A stretch of 17,309 nt of DNA from Anaerolineales bacterium (GCA_026985785.1 JALSPT010000026.1:1-17309), one strand, 5' to 3'; shown: positions 1 to 6,369, counted from the stretch's first letter. The notes: generated by a model not told the origin, from the sequence alone. Numbers and translations: made by a program.

Positions 1-842
1 GGCAGCAGCGGCGGGCGCACGCCCCACTTGGGGAAGCCGTGCAGCCGGTGGAGCAGGGCTTTGAGGGTGGGGCCGTAGGGCGGGTAGTCTTCCATCACGG
101 TGCGCCCGGCGTCGAGGATGGCCTGGGCGGCGGGGTCGGGCTGGCCGGTGCGGTGGGCTTCCCACACCCGGCGGAGGAAAGGCGAGGCCAGGTTGGCCAA
201 GGCGGTAATCGCCCCGCCGGCGTGGTGGCGCAGGGCGTGGCTCAGCAGGCGGTCGTTGCCGTTGAGCACCAGCAGGTCGTCGCCGAAGCGCGCACCCAGA
301 GCCGCGGCGTGGTCGGGATCGCCGCTGGAATCTTTGATGCCCACGAAGTTGGGGAACGCGGCGCGCAGGCGGGCGAGCAGGTCGAGCGACAGCCCCACGC
401 CTGACACCTGGGGGATGTGGTAGCCGAACAGCGCGCCGTCGGCGGGCACGGCGGCTTGCAGCAGGGCGGCGAACCAGCGGTAAAGGCCCTCGTCGCTTGC
501 GCTGCGGAAGTAGTACGGCGGCAGCACCACCACGCCGTCGTAGCCCAGGTCGAACGCGGCGCGGGTGAGGGCGATGCTCTCGCTCAGGCTGGGCGTGCCG
601 GTGCCCGCCAGCAAGCGGAAATCGGGGTGGGCTTCCCGCACGCGCACCGCGGCGCGCATCACGGTGAGGCGCTCTTCGGGGGAAAACGAAGTGCCCTCGC
701 CCGTGGTGCCCAGCAGCAGCGCACCGTGGGCGCCGCGCTCGGCCAGGAAGCCCAGCAGCGCGGGGATGTGGTCGGGGAGAGGCAGGCCGTCGGCGTCGGC
801 AGGCGTTACGGCGGCGGCATAGATGCCGGCAAGTTTGTGCAT
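1..842 (-). CDS. DapA-family class I aldolase (dihydrodipicolinate synthase-like), 3' end cut by window edge
   Basis: Reading from the ATG at 842, about 280 residues are visible and there is no stop before the window edge, so the C-terminus is missing. The protein is a TIM-barrel aldolase of the DapA/NanA family. It has the GTTGEG substrate-carboxylate loop (residues 45-50), PPYYF (109-112 region), a catalytic Tyr in GYHIP (Y141) and the Schiff-base lysine in VGIKDSSGD (K170). The start is supported by AGGAG at 849-853 on the minus strand, six bases from the ATG, and the N-terminus MHKLAGIYAAAVTP fits the family. Known family reactions include 4-hydroxy-tetrahydrodipicolinate synthesis, sialate lysis and keto-deoxy-sugar cleavage. 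The sequence alone does not choose among them, and no lysine-pathway gene is adjacent, so I give no symbol. Family assignment is secure; substrate is open. Confidence 0.9.
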   Translation of the reverse strand, partial: MHKLAGIYAAAVTPADADGLPLPDHIPALLGFLAERGAHGALLLGTTGEGTSFSPEERLTVMRAAVRVREAHPDFRLLAGTGTPSLSESIALTRAAFDLGYDGVVVLPPYYFRSASDEGLYRWFAALLQAAVPADGALFGYHIPQVSGVGLSLDLLARLRAAFPNFVGIKDSSGDPDHAAALGARFGDDLLVLNGNDRLLSHALRHHAGGAITALANLASPFLRRVWEAHRTGQPDPAAQAILDAGRTVMEDYPPYGPTLKALLHRLHGFPKWGVRPPLL

Positions 843-908
843 AGCAGGCTCCTTTGGGTGGGAATCGCGGCACCGGCCGCGCCAGGTTTTGCTCTTGGGA
901 TGGGTGCT

Positions 909-914
909 ATTATA
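909..914 (-). promoter_or_regulatory. -10 box for the DapA-family gene
   Basis: The minus strand reads TATAAT here, which would give a leader of about 60 nt before the start codon at 842. No good -35 box is seen at the expected distance; the 6-mer there is CATTAT. It lies back-to-back with the promoter of the LysM gene. Confidence 0.45.
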
Positions 915-927
915 CTCCCTGAGGCGC

Positions 928-936
928 TGGTATAAT
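928..936 (+). promoter_or_regulatory. Extended -10 promoter placing the transcript start at the LysM gene's ATG
   Basis: TGGTATAAT is an extended -10 motif (TGN plus a perfect TATAAT at 931-936). Its expected transcription start, 6-7 nt downstream, falls on the ATG at 943, and there is no Shine-Dalgarno sequence before that ATG. This suggests a leaderless mRNA. A second, weaker possibility on the same strand is TTGCTC (889-894) with TATACT (911-916), 16 nt apart, which would give a short leader. Confidence 0.5.
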
Positions 937-942
937 GCTGCC

Positions 943-1944
943 ATGCAACAGTATTGGAAAGCGAGGCTTGGGGTGTGGCTTGCCCTGGCGGTGATAGCCC
1001 TCTTGGTAGCCTGTGCGCACCCCGCGACGCCTGCTGCGCCCACGCCGATGCCGACCGTCACGCCATCCCCCGGCTGGACGTTGACGCCCTACGCCTCGCC
1101 GACGGCTACCCCCAGCCCGCTTCCTTTGCCTTCGCCGACGCTTGCCGCGGCGGCTGGCCCCAGTCCAACCCCGTGGACGTACACCGTGGTCAAAGGGGAT
1201 ACCCTCTTGGGTATTGCGCTCAAGTTTGGTATTACCCTCAAGGCACTCCAGCAAGCCAATCCGGGTGTCGATCCCCAGTTCCTTTCCGTGGGCACACGGC
1301 TCATCATCCCGGTGAACGGCGATAACCCTGCTGGCCTCCCCACGCCTACGCCGATGCCGGTGACGGTGGGGCAGCCTTTCTGCGCGCCGCAGGCCGATGG
1401 CAGCGCGATGTGTTTGGTGACGGTGCGTAATCCTGGCCAGCAGGCGCTGGAATCGGTGGGAGTGTGGCTGGTCATGGCCGATGGGGGCGAGCAGCAGGTT
1501 GAATCTTTGTTGGACGTCTTGCCCCCTGGAAAGTCCACCGTGCTGGTGGCTCGCTTTTTGGATGCGCCACCTCCGCCTTATCGGGTGGCCGCGCGGGTGC
1601 TGCGGGCGCTACCATTGCCTGCTGAGAGCCAATCGCAGCGGTACGCCACGGCCCGAGTGAGGGGATTGCAGATCAGCATCGCGGGGATGGTGGCGCGGGT
1701 GAAAGGGGAGGTGGTGCTGCCAAAGGATGCGGCCTTGAAGGCGGTATGGGTGCTGGGGGTGGCGTATGGGCCGCAGGGCCAGCCGGTAGGGGTACGCCGC
1801 TGGGAGGCGCCCTTGCCGATTGATGCTAAAACGCCAAATGCGTTTGACTTTGAGGTTTACAGCGTGGGGCCGCCCATTCAGCGTGTGGAGGTGCAGGCCG
1901 AGGCACACCGGCGCATTACGACTACCGCCACCCCGCCCCCGTAG
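943..1944 (+). CDS. LysM-domain lipoprotein
   Basis: The protein has 333 residues. A basic N-terminus and hydrophobic segment end in the lipobox LVAC (lipidated C24), predicting export and membrane anchoring. Residues 28-77 are a low-complexity Pro/Thr/Ser linker typical of secreted Chloroflexota proteins. Residues 79-123 are one LysM domain (YTVVKGDTLLGIALKFGI ... LIIP), a fold known to bind N-acetylglucosamine-containing glycans, so the protein probably holds to the cell wall or a surface polymer. The remaining roughly 200 residues look beta-rich and immunoglobulin-like, with a segment around C-APQADGSAMCLV, but I recognise no family there. ATG 943 was chosen because it begins a proper signal peptide. 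The gene has no SD and probably a leaderless mRNA. It is divergent from the aldolase gene and tail-to-tail with the next lipoprotein. The exact role is unknown. Confidence 0.88.
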   Translation: MQQYWKARLGVWLALAVIALLVACAHPATPAAPTPMPTVTPSPGWTLTPYASPTATPSPLPLPSPTLAAAAGPSPTPWTYTVVKGDTLLGIALKFGITLKALQQANPGVDPQFLSVGTRLIIPVNGDNPAGLPTPTPMPVTVGQPFCAPQADGSAMCLVTVRNPGQQALESVGVWLVMADGGEQQVESLLDVLPPGKSTVLVARFLDAPPPPYRVAARVLRALPLPAESQSQRYATARVRGLQISIAGMVARVKGEVVLPKDAALKAVWVLGVAYGPQGQPVGVRRWEAPLPIDAKTPNAFDFEVYSVGPPIQRVEVQAEAHRRITTTATPPP

Positions 1945-1959
1945 CCATGCGATCCGCTT

Positions 1960-1980
1960 CCCCCTGTGGAATTTAGGGGG
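1960..1980. terminator. Possible bidirectional terminator between convergent genes
   Basis: CCCCCT (1960-1965) and AGGGGG (1975-1980) form a 6-bp stem with a 9-nt loop, followed on the plus strand by TGATTTT. It sits in the 28-bp gap between the two convergent genes and overlaps the last codons of the minus-strand one. The stem is short and the T-tract is interrupted, so support is moderate. Confidence 0.4.
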
Positions 1981-2860
1981 TGATTTTGAGTTGGGCGACG
2001 TCTTCGTCGCAGGCCTGCCAGGCGTTGGCTGCCACGGCGCAGGTTTGTACCACCAGGGTATGATTCCCTTCCCCCAGCTGGGGCAAGTGCACGGTGTGTT
2101 TCCATACGCCGTCGTAGGGTACCTCTTGCAAGTCAAAATAAATCGGCCCCAGTCGCGAGTCGTTGATCTGGACGGCCAGGGAGGGCGGCTGTGGATAGTC
2201 GGCCCCGTCGTTAAAAGTGACGCGGGCAATGATTTGTGCGCTTCGGCGGTCATTGCTCAGGGTGAGGTTCACCTGCGTGTTCCATCCGGATTTGGCTGCC
2301 AGGGTGGTGGGCAGGCGTGAGAGCAGTTCTTTGCCGTGCTCGTGGTAGAAATCGTCTCCTCGGTCGGTAGCCCACACTTTTTTCCCTTGAGTATCGCTGC
2401 ACAGTGTCAGGTTGGCAAACTCTTGACAGATGGTATTGCCGTCGCGGTTGGGGGCTGTCAATGGTTTCCCTGAACAACGATGGCCGCCGTGGTGGTTGAT
2501 CCACTGCGTGAAAAATTCTGGGATTTTTGGCTGCTGAGGAGCGCCTTTGGGAGGCAGCATGGTTTGGAGTGGTTGCGCCCCGTAACGGGGTGCGTGTCCC
2601 CACCAGACGAACACCATGTGCCGAGCCACCCCTACCAGATTGCCTTTGAACCAGGCAGGGCCGTATATCCATTGGCCGGCACCCTCTACGCCGCCGCAGG
2701 CCTTCCAGGCGCGCTCGAAAACCTGCGGGACGTTCTCCGCCCTTGGCGCGGGGGCGCTTTTACTTTTAGCAGGAGGCGGCTCTTCGCACGCGCTGAGTAT
2801 CCATCCCGTCCATACGATCAAGAGGAGAAGCAAAAAGCGCGTCCTGGAATGAGACTTCAT
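1973..2860 (-). CDS. Uncharacterised secreted lipoprotein
   Basis: The protein has 295 residues. MKSHSRTRFLLLLL begins a signal peptide ending in the lipobox LSAC (C25), followed by a short Pro/Ala linker. I do not recognise the family with certainty. Two segments, roughly residues 46-95 (FERAWKACGG...) and 113-165 (FFTQWINHHGGHRCSGKPLT...), share a pattern of Trp then GG then G-P-x-T. It recalls the FWxxHGGxxxFGxPxT repeats of Chloroflexota extracellular proteins; this is inference from pattern only. The C-terminal part (about 190-295) looks beta-sandwich-like and contains a Cys pair near the end. The mature protein has several cysteines, so disulfides are plausible. A GGAG lies 9 nt before the ATG at 2860. 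The gene is convergent with the LysM lipoprotein and divergent from the riboflavin-transport operon. Confidence 0.8.
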   Translation of the reverse strand: MKSHSRTRFLLLLLIVWTGWILSACEEPPPAKSKSAPAPRAENVPQVFERAWKACGGVEGAGQWIYGPAWFKGNLVGVARHMVFVWWGHAPRYGAQPLQTMLPPKGAPQQPKIPEFFTQWINHHGGHRCSGKPLTAPNRDGNTICQEFANLTLCSDTQGKKVWATDRGDDFYHEHGKELLSRLPTTLAAKSGWNTQVNLTLSNDRRSAQIIARVTFNDGADYPQPPSLAVQINDSRLGPIYFDLQEVPYDGVWKHTVHLPQLGEGNHTLVVQTCAVAANAWQACDEDVAQLKITP

Positions 2861-2899
2861 AGGATGTGACTCCGTAAGGCGGGCACGGTAGTTGGAAAA

Positions 2900-2905
2900 A
2901 GTATA
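2900..2905 (-). promoter_or_regulatory. Possible -10 box for the lipoprotein at 1973-2860
   Basis: The minus strand reads TATACT here, about 40 nt upstream of the ATG at 2860. No convincing -35 box is present 16-18 nt further upstream, so this is only a candidate. Confidence 0.35.
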
Positions 2906-3048
2906 CTATGAAAAAGCGCCCCTCTGGTGGGGTTTTGGCACGAATCTGGCACAGTTGTGTTGTTCTGATTGGGAGGACACGGTGGTCTTGCGAGAAGTCA
3001 TATCTCTTTGGCGGCTTCGCCATGACAGCGTTCTTGTCTGAACGCGCG

Positions 3049-3061
3049 CCCGAACCTCAGG
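3049..3061 (+). repeat. 13-bp direct repeat, left copy
   Basis: CCCGAACCTCAGG is repeated exactly at 3259-3271. The two copies bracket the palindromic element at 3073-3249, lying 11 bp and 9 bp outside its ends. It may be a target duplication or an outer part of the element. Confidence 0.7.
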
Positions 3062-3072
3062 GATGCATGCAG

Positions 3073-3249
3073 ATGTTGTAGAATGCCGTCGAGGATCTCA
3101 CCCCACCCCCACCGCCTGCGGCGGTTTCCCCCTCCCTTATAAAAGGGAGGGGAGGGGGCAGGCGGAGGCTCGCCTGGAGCATTAGCGGAGGGCAAGCCTC
3201 CGCCAGGGGAGGGGAGAGATCAAGCCTCGGAATGCCCTTTCTACAACAT
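3073..3249. mobile_element. MITE-like palindromic element, 177 bp, non-coding
   Basis: The ends are exact 11-bp inverted repeats: ATGTTGTAGAA (3073-3083) and TTCTACAACAT (3239-3249). The similarity continues inward imperfectly: CGAGGATCTCACCCC on the left against CGAGGCTTGATCTCTCCCC on the right when read inward. Inside are strong hairpins: CCCTCCCTT/AAGGGAGGG (3130-3138 with 3143-3151) and GCGGAGG/CCTCCGC (3185-3191 with 3197-3203). There is no transposase frame. Size, terminal inverted repeats and nested palindromes fit a miniature inverted-repeat element or a large intergenic palindrome; whether it moves cannot be told from one copy. Confidence 0.55.
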
Positions 3250-3258
3250 TTGAGTGCT

Positions 3259-3271
3259 CCCGAACCTCAGG
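3259..3271 (+). repeat. 13-bp direct repeat, right copy
   Basis: This second exact copy of CCCGAACCTCAGG ends six bases before the -35 box of the riboswitch promoter at 3278. The palindromic element between the repeats therefore lies immediately upstream of that promoter. Confidence 0.7.
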
Positions 3272-3277
3272 ATTTGT

Positions 3278-3306
3278 TTGACGAGGGGGAGGAAAAAGGC
3301 TATAAT
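3278..3306 (+). promoter_or_regulatory. Sigma-70-type promoter of the FMN-riboswitch operon
   Basis: TTGACG (3278-3283), a 17-bp spacer and a perfect TATAAT (3301-3306) form a near-consensus housekeeping promoter. Transcription should begin near 3312-3314, about 20 nt before the riboswitch aptamer. Confidence 0.85.
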
Positions 3307-3332
3307 GTGGTCGCAAGCCACAATGGAATATA

Positions 3333-3465
3333 CAACCTTCGGGGCAGGGTGAGCGGCGAGGCCGCAATTCCCGACCGGCGGTGAAAGCCCGCGAGCGCCA
3401 TTGTAAGAGGCGCAGATCCGGTGAAATTCCGGAGCCGACGGTAAAGTCCGGATGGGAGAAGGTTG
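3333..3465 (+). promoter_or_regulatory. FMN riboswitch (RFN element) aptamer
   Basis: The stretch carries the conserved RFN blocks in order: CTTCGGGGCAGGGTG near 3337-3351, ATTCCCGACCGGCGGTGAAA, AGCCCGCGAGCG, GGTGAAATTCCGG near 3419-3432, AGCCGACGGTAAAGTCCGGA, and the closing GGGAGAAGG. P1 is CAACCTT (3333-3339) pairing with AAGGTTG (3459-3465). The class is known to bind flavin mononucleotide and to switch off riboflavin synthesis or uptake genes when FMN is plentiful. A promoter lies just upstream and a competing terminator just downstream. The first downstream gene is an ABC permease, which points to riboflavin uptake, not synthesis. Confidence 0.96.
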
Positions 3466-3525
3466 AGCGCGGTGGCGCGCGGCCCGGGCAGGAGAGTGGC
3501 CGCGGGTCGTGGTGCTGTGCTTTCT

Positions 3526-3557
3526 CCCCGAAAACTGCTGTTTTCGGGGTTTCGTTT
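3526..3557 (+). terminator. Riboswitch-controlled intrinsic terminator
   Basis: CCCCGAAAAC (3526-3535) and GTTTTCGGGG (3540-3549) form a perfect 10-bp stem with a TGCT loop, followed by TTTCGTTT. The 5' flank and base of the stem (3520-3528) can instead pair with 3454-3462, which includes the 3' strand of aptamer P1: seven Watson-Crick pairs GGGAGAA:TTCTCCC, then a G-U and a G-C. FMN binding would hold P1 and let the terminator form; without FMN the alternative pairing would act as antiterminator. Confidence 0.88.
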
Positions 3558-3586
3558 GCCATGCACGTGCCCAAGCGCCGGATGTT

Positions 3587-3612
3587 CTGCCCCGGAGAGC
3601 ACGCCGGGGCAG
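3587..3612 (+). terminator. Second leader hairpin, possible additional terminator
   Basis: CTGCCCCGG (3587-3595) and CCGGGGCAG (3604-3612) form a perfect 9-bp GC-rich stem with an 8-nt loop, followed by TATGTTTT. It lies between the riboswitch terminator and the permease ribosome binding site (GGAGG, 3639-3643). The tail is poor in T, so it could be a weak second terminator or an RNA-stability element. Confidence 0.4.
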
Positions 3613-3648
3613 TATGTTTTGGAACACACTGCTCTTCCGGAGGCTGCC

Positions 3649-4467
3649 ATGAATCTTGCGCACACCCGCAAAGTGGTTTTTCATACTGCCCGCCGCACGC
3701 CGCGCCGAATGTTCCGTTGGGGGGTGTCGTTGTTCGTCGTTGTAGCGTTGTGGTGGGGCGTGGTGCGCGTGTTCCATTTTCCTCCTTTTATTTTGCCCAC
3801 TCCCTGGAAGGTGGCGCAACGCGGATGGGAGGCCGTGCAGGACGGCAGTTTGCTCCATCACAGTTGGATTACCCTTCAGGAAGTGCTATCGGGCTTGGCG
3901 TTGGGGGCTGGCCTGGCGACTTTGCTGGGGTATGTGTTGGCGAAATCACGGCGTTTGGAGCGCTGGCTGGCGCCTTATCTTGTGGCCAGCCAATCGGTAC
4001 CGGTGGTTGCCATCGCGCCTTTGCTTATCATCTGGTTTGGAACGGGCATGTTGGCCAAAACGCTCATCTGTGCTTTGATTGTTTTTTTCCCCGTGTTGGT
4101 CAACACGGTAGTGGGAATTCGGAGTGTGCCGGAGGAGTTACGTGACCTGCTGCGCTCGTTGGATGCCACTCCCTGGCAGATGGTGCGGTATTTGGAGATT
4201 CCGGCCTCTCTGCCCGTGTTGCTCGGCGGTTTGCGGATTGGCGCTACGTTGTCGGTCATTGGCGCTGTGGTGGGGGAGTTTGTTGCTGCAGATCAAGGGC
4301 TTGGTTTTTTGGTTAACTTGGCACGCGGGCGTTATGATACACCCCTCGTCTTTGTGGCTGTGTTTACTCTGATTGGAATGGCGCTTGCTTTGTATGGTAC
4401 GGTGGCCTGGTTGGAGCGGCGCTTGCTGGCATGGCAGACCCCGCCTCGGCGGATGGGTCGTCGTTGA
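3649..4467 (+). CDS. ribX: ABC transporter permease, predicted riboflavin importer RibX
   Basis: The protein has 272 residues and about six membrane segments. It is a BPD-type inner-membrane permease of the SsuC/TauC/ThiX group. The conserved EAA loop that docks on the ATPase is at residues 162-198 (EELRDLLRSLDATPWQMVRY...PVLLGGLRIG). It would form the membrane channel, probably as a dimer. ATG 3649 was chosen because GGAGG (3639-3643) sits five bases upstream; the longer frame upstream runs through the riboswitch and its terminator. It is the first gene after an FMN riboswitch and is followed by a THI5-like binding protein and an ATPase. FMN-riboswitch-controlled permease plus THI5-like protein pairs are known in Chloroflexota as the predicted riboflavin transporter RibXY. 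Family assignment is firm; riboflavin specificity is inferred from the riboswitch. Confidence 0.85.
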   Translation: MNLAHTRKVVFHTARRTPRRMFRWGVSLFVVVALWWGVVRVFHFPPFILPTPWKVAQRGWEAVQDGSLLHHSWITLQEVLSGLALGAGLATLLGYVLAKSRRLERWLAPYLVASQSVPVVAIAPLLIIWFGTGMLAKTLICALIVFFPVLVNTVVGIRSVPEELRDLLRSLDATPWQMVRYLEIPASLPVLLGGLRIGATLSVIGAVVGEFVAADQGLGFLVNLARGRYDTPLVFVAVFTLIGMALALYGTVAWLERRLLAWQTPPRRMGRR

Positions 4468-4489
4468 AATCTCTTAGGAGGTGTTCCCA

Positions 4490-5482
4490 ATGGTTCGTCG
4501 CGTCATTTTGCTCGTTCTGGCGGTTGGCTTGGTGTTGGTGGGTTGCGGCAGGCAATCGGCTGCCCCACAGCCTCAGCCGACGTCGGCGCTCGTGCACATT
4601 CGTTTGCCGATGGGATACATTCCCAACATCCAGTACGCGCCTTTTTACGTTGCTCAGGCTCAGGGCTTCTACCGCGAGGCAGGCTTCGACGTCTCGTTTG
4701 ATTACAGTTTCGAGACGGATGGCGTTGCTCTGGTGGGGGCGAGCAAATTGCCCTTTGCCATTGTGTCCGGTGAGCAGGTGCTGATGGCGCGCGATAAGGG
4801 GGTGCCAGTGGTGTATGTGCTGGCGTGGTGGCAGAAGTATCCGGTGGTGGTCGTGGCAGATGCTAAACTGGGGTTGAAGACGCCCGCCGATTTGAAAGGC
4901 CATCGTATTGGCCTGCCGGGGCTTTTTGGCGCCAATTACATTGGTCTGATTGCGCTTTTACACGAATCTGGCCTGAGCGAGCAAGATGTCACTTTGGATT
5001 CCATTGGCTTCAATCAGGTAGAGGCGTTCGCTTCGGGAAAAGAGAACATCGTGGTAGGGTACGTCACCAATGAGCCCATTCAGTTGCGGGCGAAGGGGTA
5101 TGCCATTACCACTTTTCCTGTGGCTGATTACGTCACCTTGGCCTCGAACGGCATCATCACCAACGAGAAACTCATTCATGACGACCCCGAAATGGTGCAT
5201 CGCTTCGTGCGGGCAACTTTGCGGGGTATCAACTATACCATCCATTACCCAGATAGCGCCTATCAGATTTCTACTAAATACGTTGAGGGGCTGGCTACCG
5301 CCGACCGCGATATCCAAATGCAGATTCTTTCTCAAGCGATTGCCTATTGGAAGGGCGACCCACTGGGGGCCTCGCAGCCGGAGGCATGGGAGAAAATGCA
5401 GCAGGTGTTGTTGGATATGGGACTGATTTCTCATCCTCAGGATTTGAATGCGGCCTACACCAACGACTTCATCAAGCCGTAA
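4490..5482 (+). CDS. ribY: ABC substrate-binding lipoprotein (NMT1/THI5-like), predicted riboflavin-binding RibY
   Basis: The protein has 330 residues. The signal peptide ends in the lipobox LVGC (C19), so it should be tethered outside the membrane. The mature part is an NMT1/THI5-like periplasmic-binding fold: LPMGYIPNIQYAPFYVAQAQGFYREAGFDV near residues 39-68 is the hallmark N-terminal block, and KTPADLKGHRIGLPG near 130-144 is the second. ATG 4490 is chosen over the in-frame GTG at 4481 because AGGAGGTG (4476-4483) is a strong ribosome binding site ending six bases before 4490 and would overlap the GTG. Relatives bind thiamine precursors, sulfonates or riboflavin. The FMN riboswitch upstream of ribX favours riboflavin. 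A terminator-like hairpin follows the stop codon. Confidence 0.85.
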   Translation: MVRRVILLVLAVGLVLVGCGRQSAAPQPQPTSALVHIRLPMGYIPNIQYAPFYVAQAQGFYREAGFDVSFDYSFETDGVALVGASKLPFAIVSGEQVLMARDKGVPVVYVLAWWQKYPVVVVADAKLGLKTPADLKGHRIGLPGLFGANYIGLIALLHESGLSEQDVTLDSIGFNQVEAFASGKENIVVGYVTNEPIQLRAKGYAITTFPVADYVTLASNGIITNEKLIHDDPEMVHRFVRATLRGINYTIHYPDSAYQISTKYVEGLATADRDIQMQILSQAIAYWKGDPLGASQPEAWEKMQQVLLDMGLISHPQDLNAAYTNDFIKP

Positions 5483-5490
5483 TCCCTTTT

Positions 5491-5532
5491 CATGCCCCGA
5501 GATCTGGCGATGCTCTTGGGGCATGGCTTTTT
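5491..5532 (+). terminator. Hairpin with T-tract between the binding-protein and ATPase genes
   Basis: CATGCCCC (5491-5498) and GGGGCATG (5518-5525) form an 8-bp stem that may be extended by GAG/CTC across a two-base bulge. It is followed by GC and TTTTT (5528-5532). The form fits an intrinsic terminator or an mRNA 3'-stabilising hairpin. Lying inside a transport operon, it would lower ATPase expression relative to the binding protein. Confidence 0.55.
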
Positions 5533-5546
5533 CGGCGAGGTAGGCG

Positions 5547-6299
5547 ATGAGCAAACAACCCCTGGTGCGCGTCTCCCATTTGCAAGTGGTTTTCCCTTCG
5601 GAGGAGGGGGCGCTCCAAGCGGTAGCCGACGTCTCGTTTGCGGTGTACTCCCAGGAATTTGTGGCTATCGTGGGGCCTTCGGGGTGCGGCAAGAGCACGG
5701 TGTTACGGGTGTTGGCTGGCTTGTTGGTGCCCACGCGTGGGGAAGTGGCATTTCCTCATCACCCTCGTGGGCGACCGCGGGTGGGCCTTGTGTTTCAAAA
5801 AGCCAACCTGATGCCGTGGCGGAGCGTTTTGCGTAACATTACCCTGCCGCTGGAATTGCAGGGCGTGCGGCGCGCCGAGGCCGTGCGGCGTGCCGAGGCC
5901 ATGATTGCCTTGATGGGGCTGGAAGGTTTTGCCGACACCTTGCCCCGCGACCTTTCCGGTGGGATGGCGCAGCGAGTGGCTCTGGCGCGCGCCCTGATCC
6001 ACAAACCTGATTTGTTGTTGCTCGATGAGCCTTTTACTGCGCTGGATGCGTTGACCCGTGAACGCCTATGGGAAGAGTTATTGCGCATTTGGCGGCATGA
6101 GCGCACCACCGTGGTGATGGTGACCCATTCGGTCAACGAGGCGCTGTTGCTGGCCGATCGGGTTTTGGTGTTGACGGCGCGTCCGGCACGGCTGAAGATG
6201 ACCCTCGAAGTGCCCCTGCCGCGCCCGCGCGCCGCCGACTTGCGCTATACGCCTCGCTTCGGGGCGCTGGCGAGGCAATTGCGAGCGGCGTTGGCATGA
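5547..6299 (+). CDS. ABC transporter ATP-binding protein of the predicted riboflavin importer
   Basis: The protein has 250 residues. It is a cytoplasmic nucleotide-binding subunit of the SsuB/TauB type: Walker A GPSGCGKST (43-51), Q-loop VFQKANLMPWRSV (82-94), signature LSGGMAQR (136-143), Walker B LLLLDEP (156-162), D-loop ALDALT and the H-loop histidine in VTHSVNEA. It should energise the RibX/RibY importer, lying 64 bp behind ribY on the same strand. GAGG at 5537-5540 precedes the ATG at 5547. Residues 107-118 contain a direct VRRAEA-VRRAEA duplication encoded by an 18-bp tandem repeat (5865-5900). The hairpin between ribY and this gene suggests lower or separately controlled expression. 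It could also serve related importers, as ATPases of this type are sometimes shared. Confidence 0.9.
   Translation: MSKQPLVRVSHLQVVFPSEEGALQAVADVSFAVYSQEFVAIVGPSGCGKSTVLRVLAGLLVPTRGEVAFPHHPRGRPRVGLVFQKANLMPWRSVLRNITLPLELQGVRRAEAVRRAEAMIALMGLEGFADTLPRDLSGGMAQRVALARALIHKPDLLLLDEPFTALDALTRERLWEELLRIWRHERTTVVMVTHSVNEALLLADRVLVLTARPARLKMTLEVPLPRPRAADLRYTPRFGALARQLRAALA
5865..5900 (+). repeat. 18-bp in-frame tandem duplication inside the ATPase gene
   Basis: GTGCGGCGCGCCGAGGCC (5865-5882) is followed directly by the same 18 bases with one C-to-T change (5883-5900). Both encode VRRAEA, so the reading frame and protein repeat are intact. It probably lengthens a surface helix. Confidence 0.8.
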
Positions 6300-6369
6300 G
6301 GTATGGCGACTTTCTTGCGGTACAATATCCCTTGTTTGGTTTGTGGTTTCTCTGTGGAGGTGCGAGAGA

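Larger units (their letters stand above)
2861..3300. other. Gene-free intergenic stretch
   Basis: I find no credible coding sequence here on either strand; the short open frames lack ribosome binding sites and plausible protein composition. The stretch holds the lipoprotein's probable promoter, a small hairpin GGCG-GCTT-CGCC at 3011-3022 in sequence resembling degenerate intergenic repeats, the direct and inverted repeats described separately, and the -35 box of the riboswitch promoter. Confidence 0.7.

Noticed and set aside
2936..2951. Sigma-54-like promoter: TGGCACG, four bases, TGGCA, with GG and GC at -24/-12 spacing on the plus strand
   Set aside because: One position departs from the consensus, no gene starts within 600 bp downstream except behind the separate sigma-70 promoter and riboswitch, and many Chloroflexota are thought to lack RpoN.
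3011..3022. Small GGCG-GCTT-CGCC hairpin with surrounding sequence resembling degenerate intergenic repeats
   Set aside because: Only one copy is in the window and the stem is four bases, so neither a repeat family nor a terminator can be supported.
3463..3648. Open upstream extension of the permease frame, starting inside the riboswitch
   Set aside because: It runs through the aptamer end and the terminator, lacks a ribosome binding site, and the translation is low-complexity Arg/Gly/Ala. ATG 3649 has a proper GGAGG.
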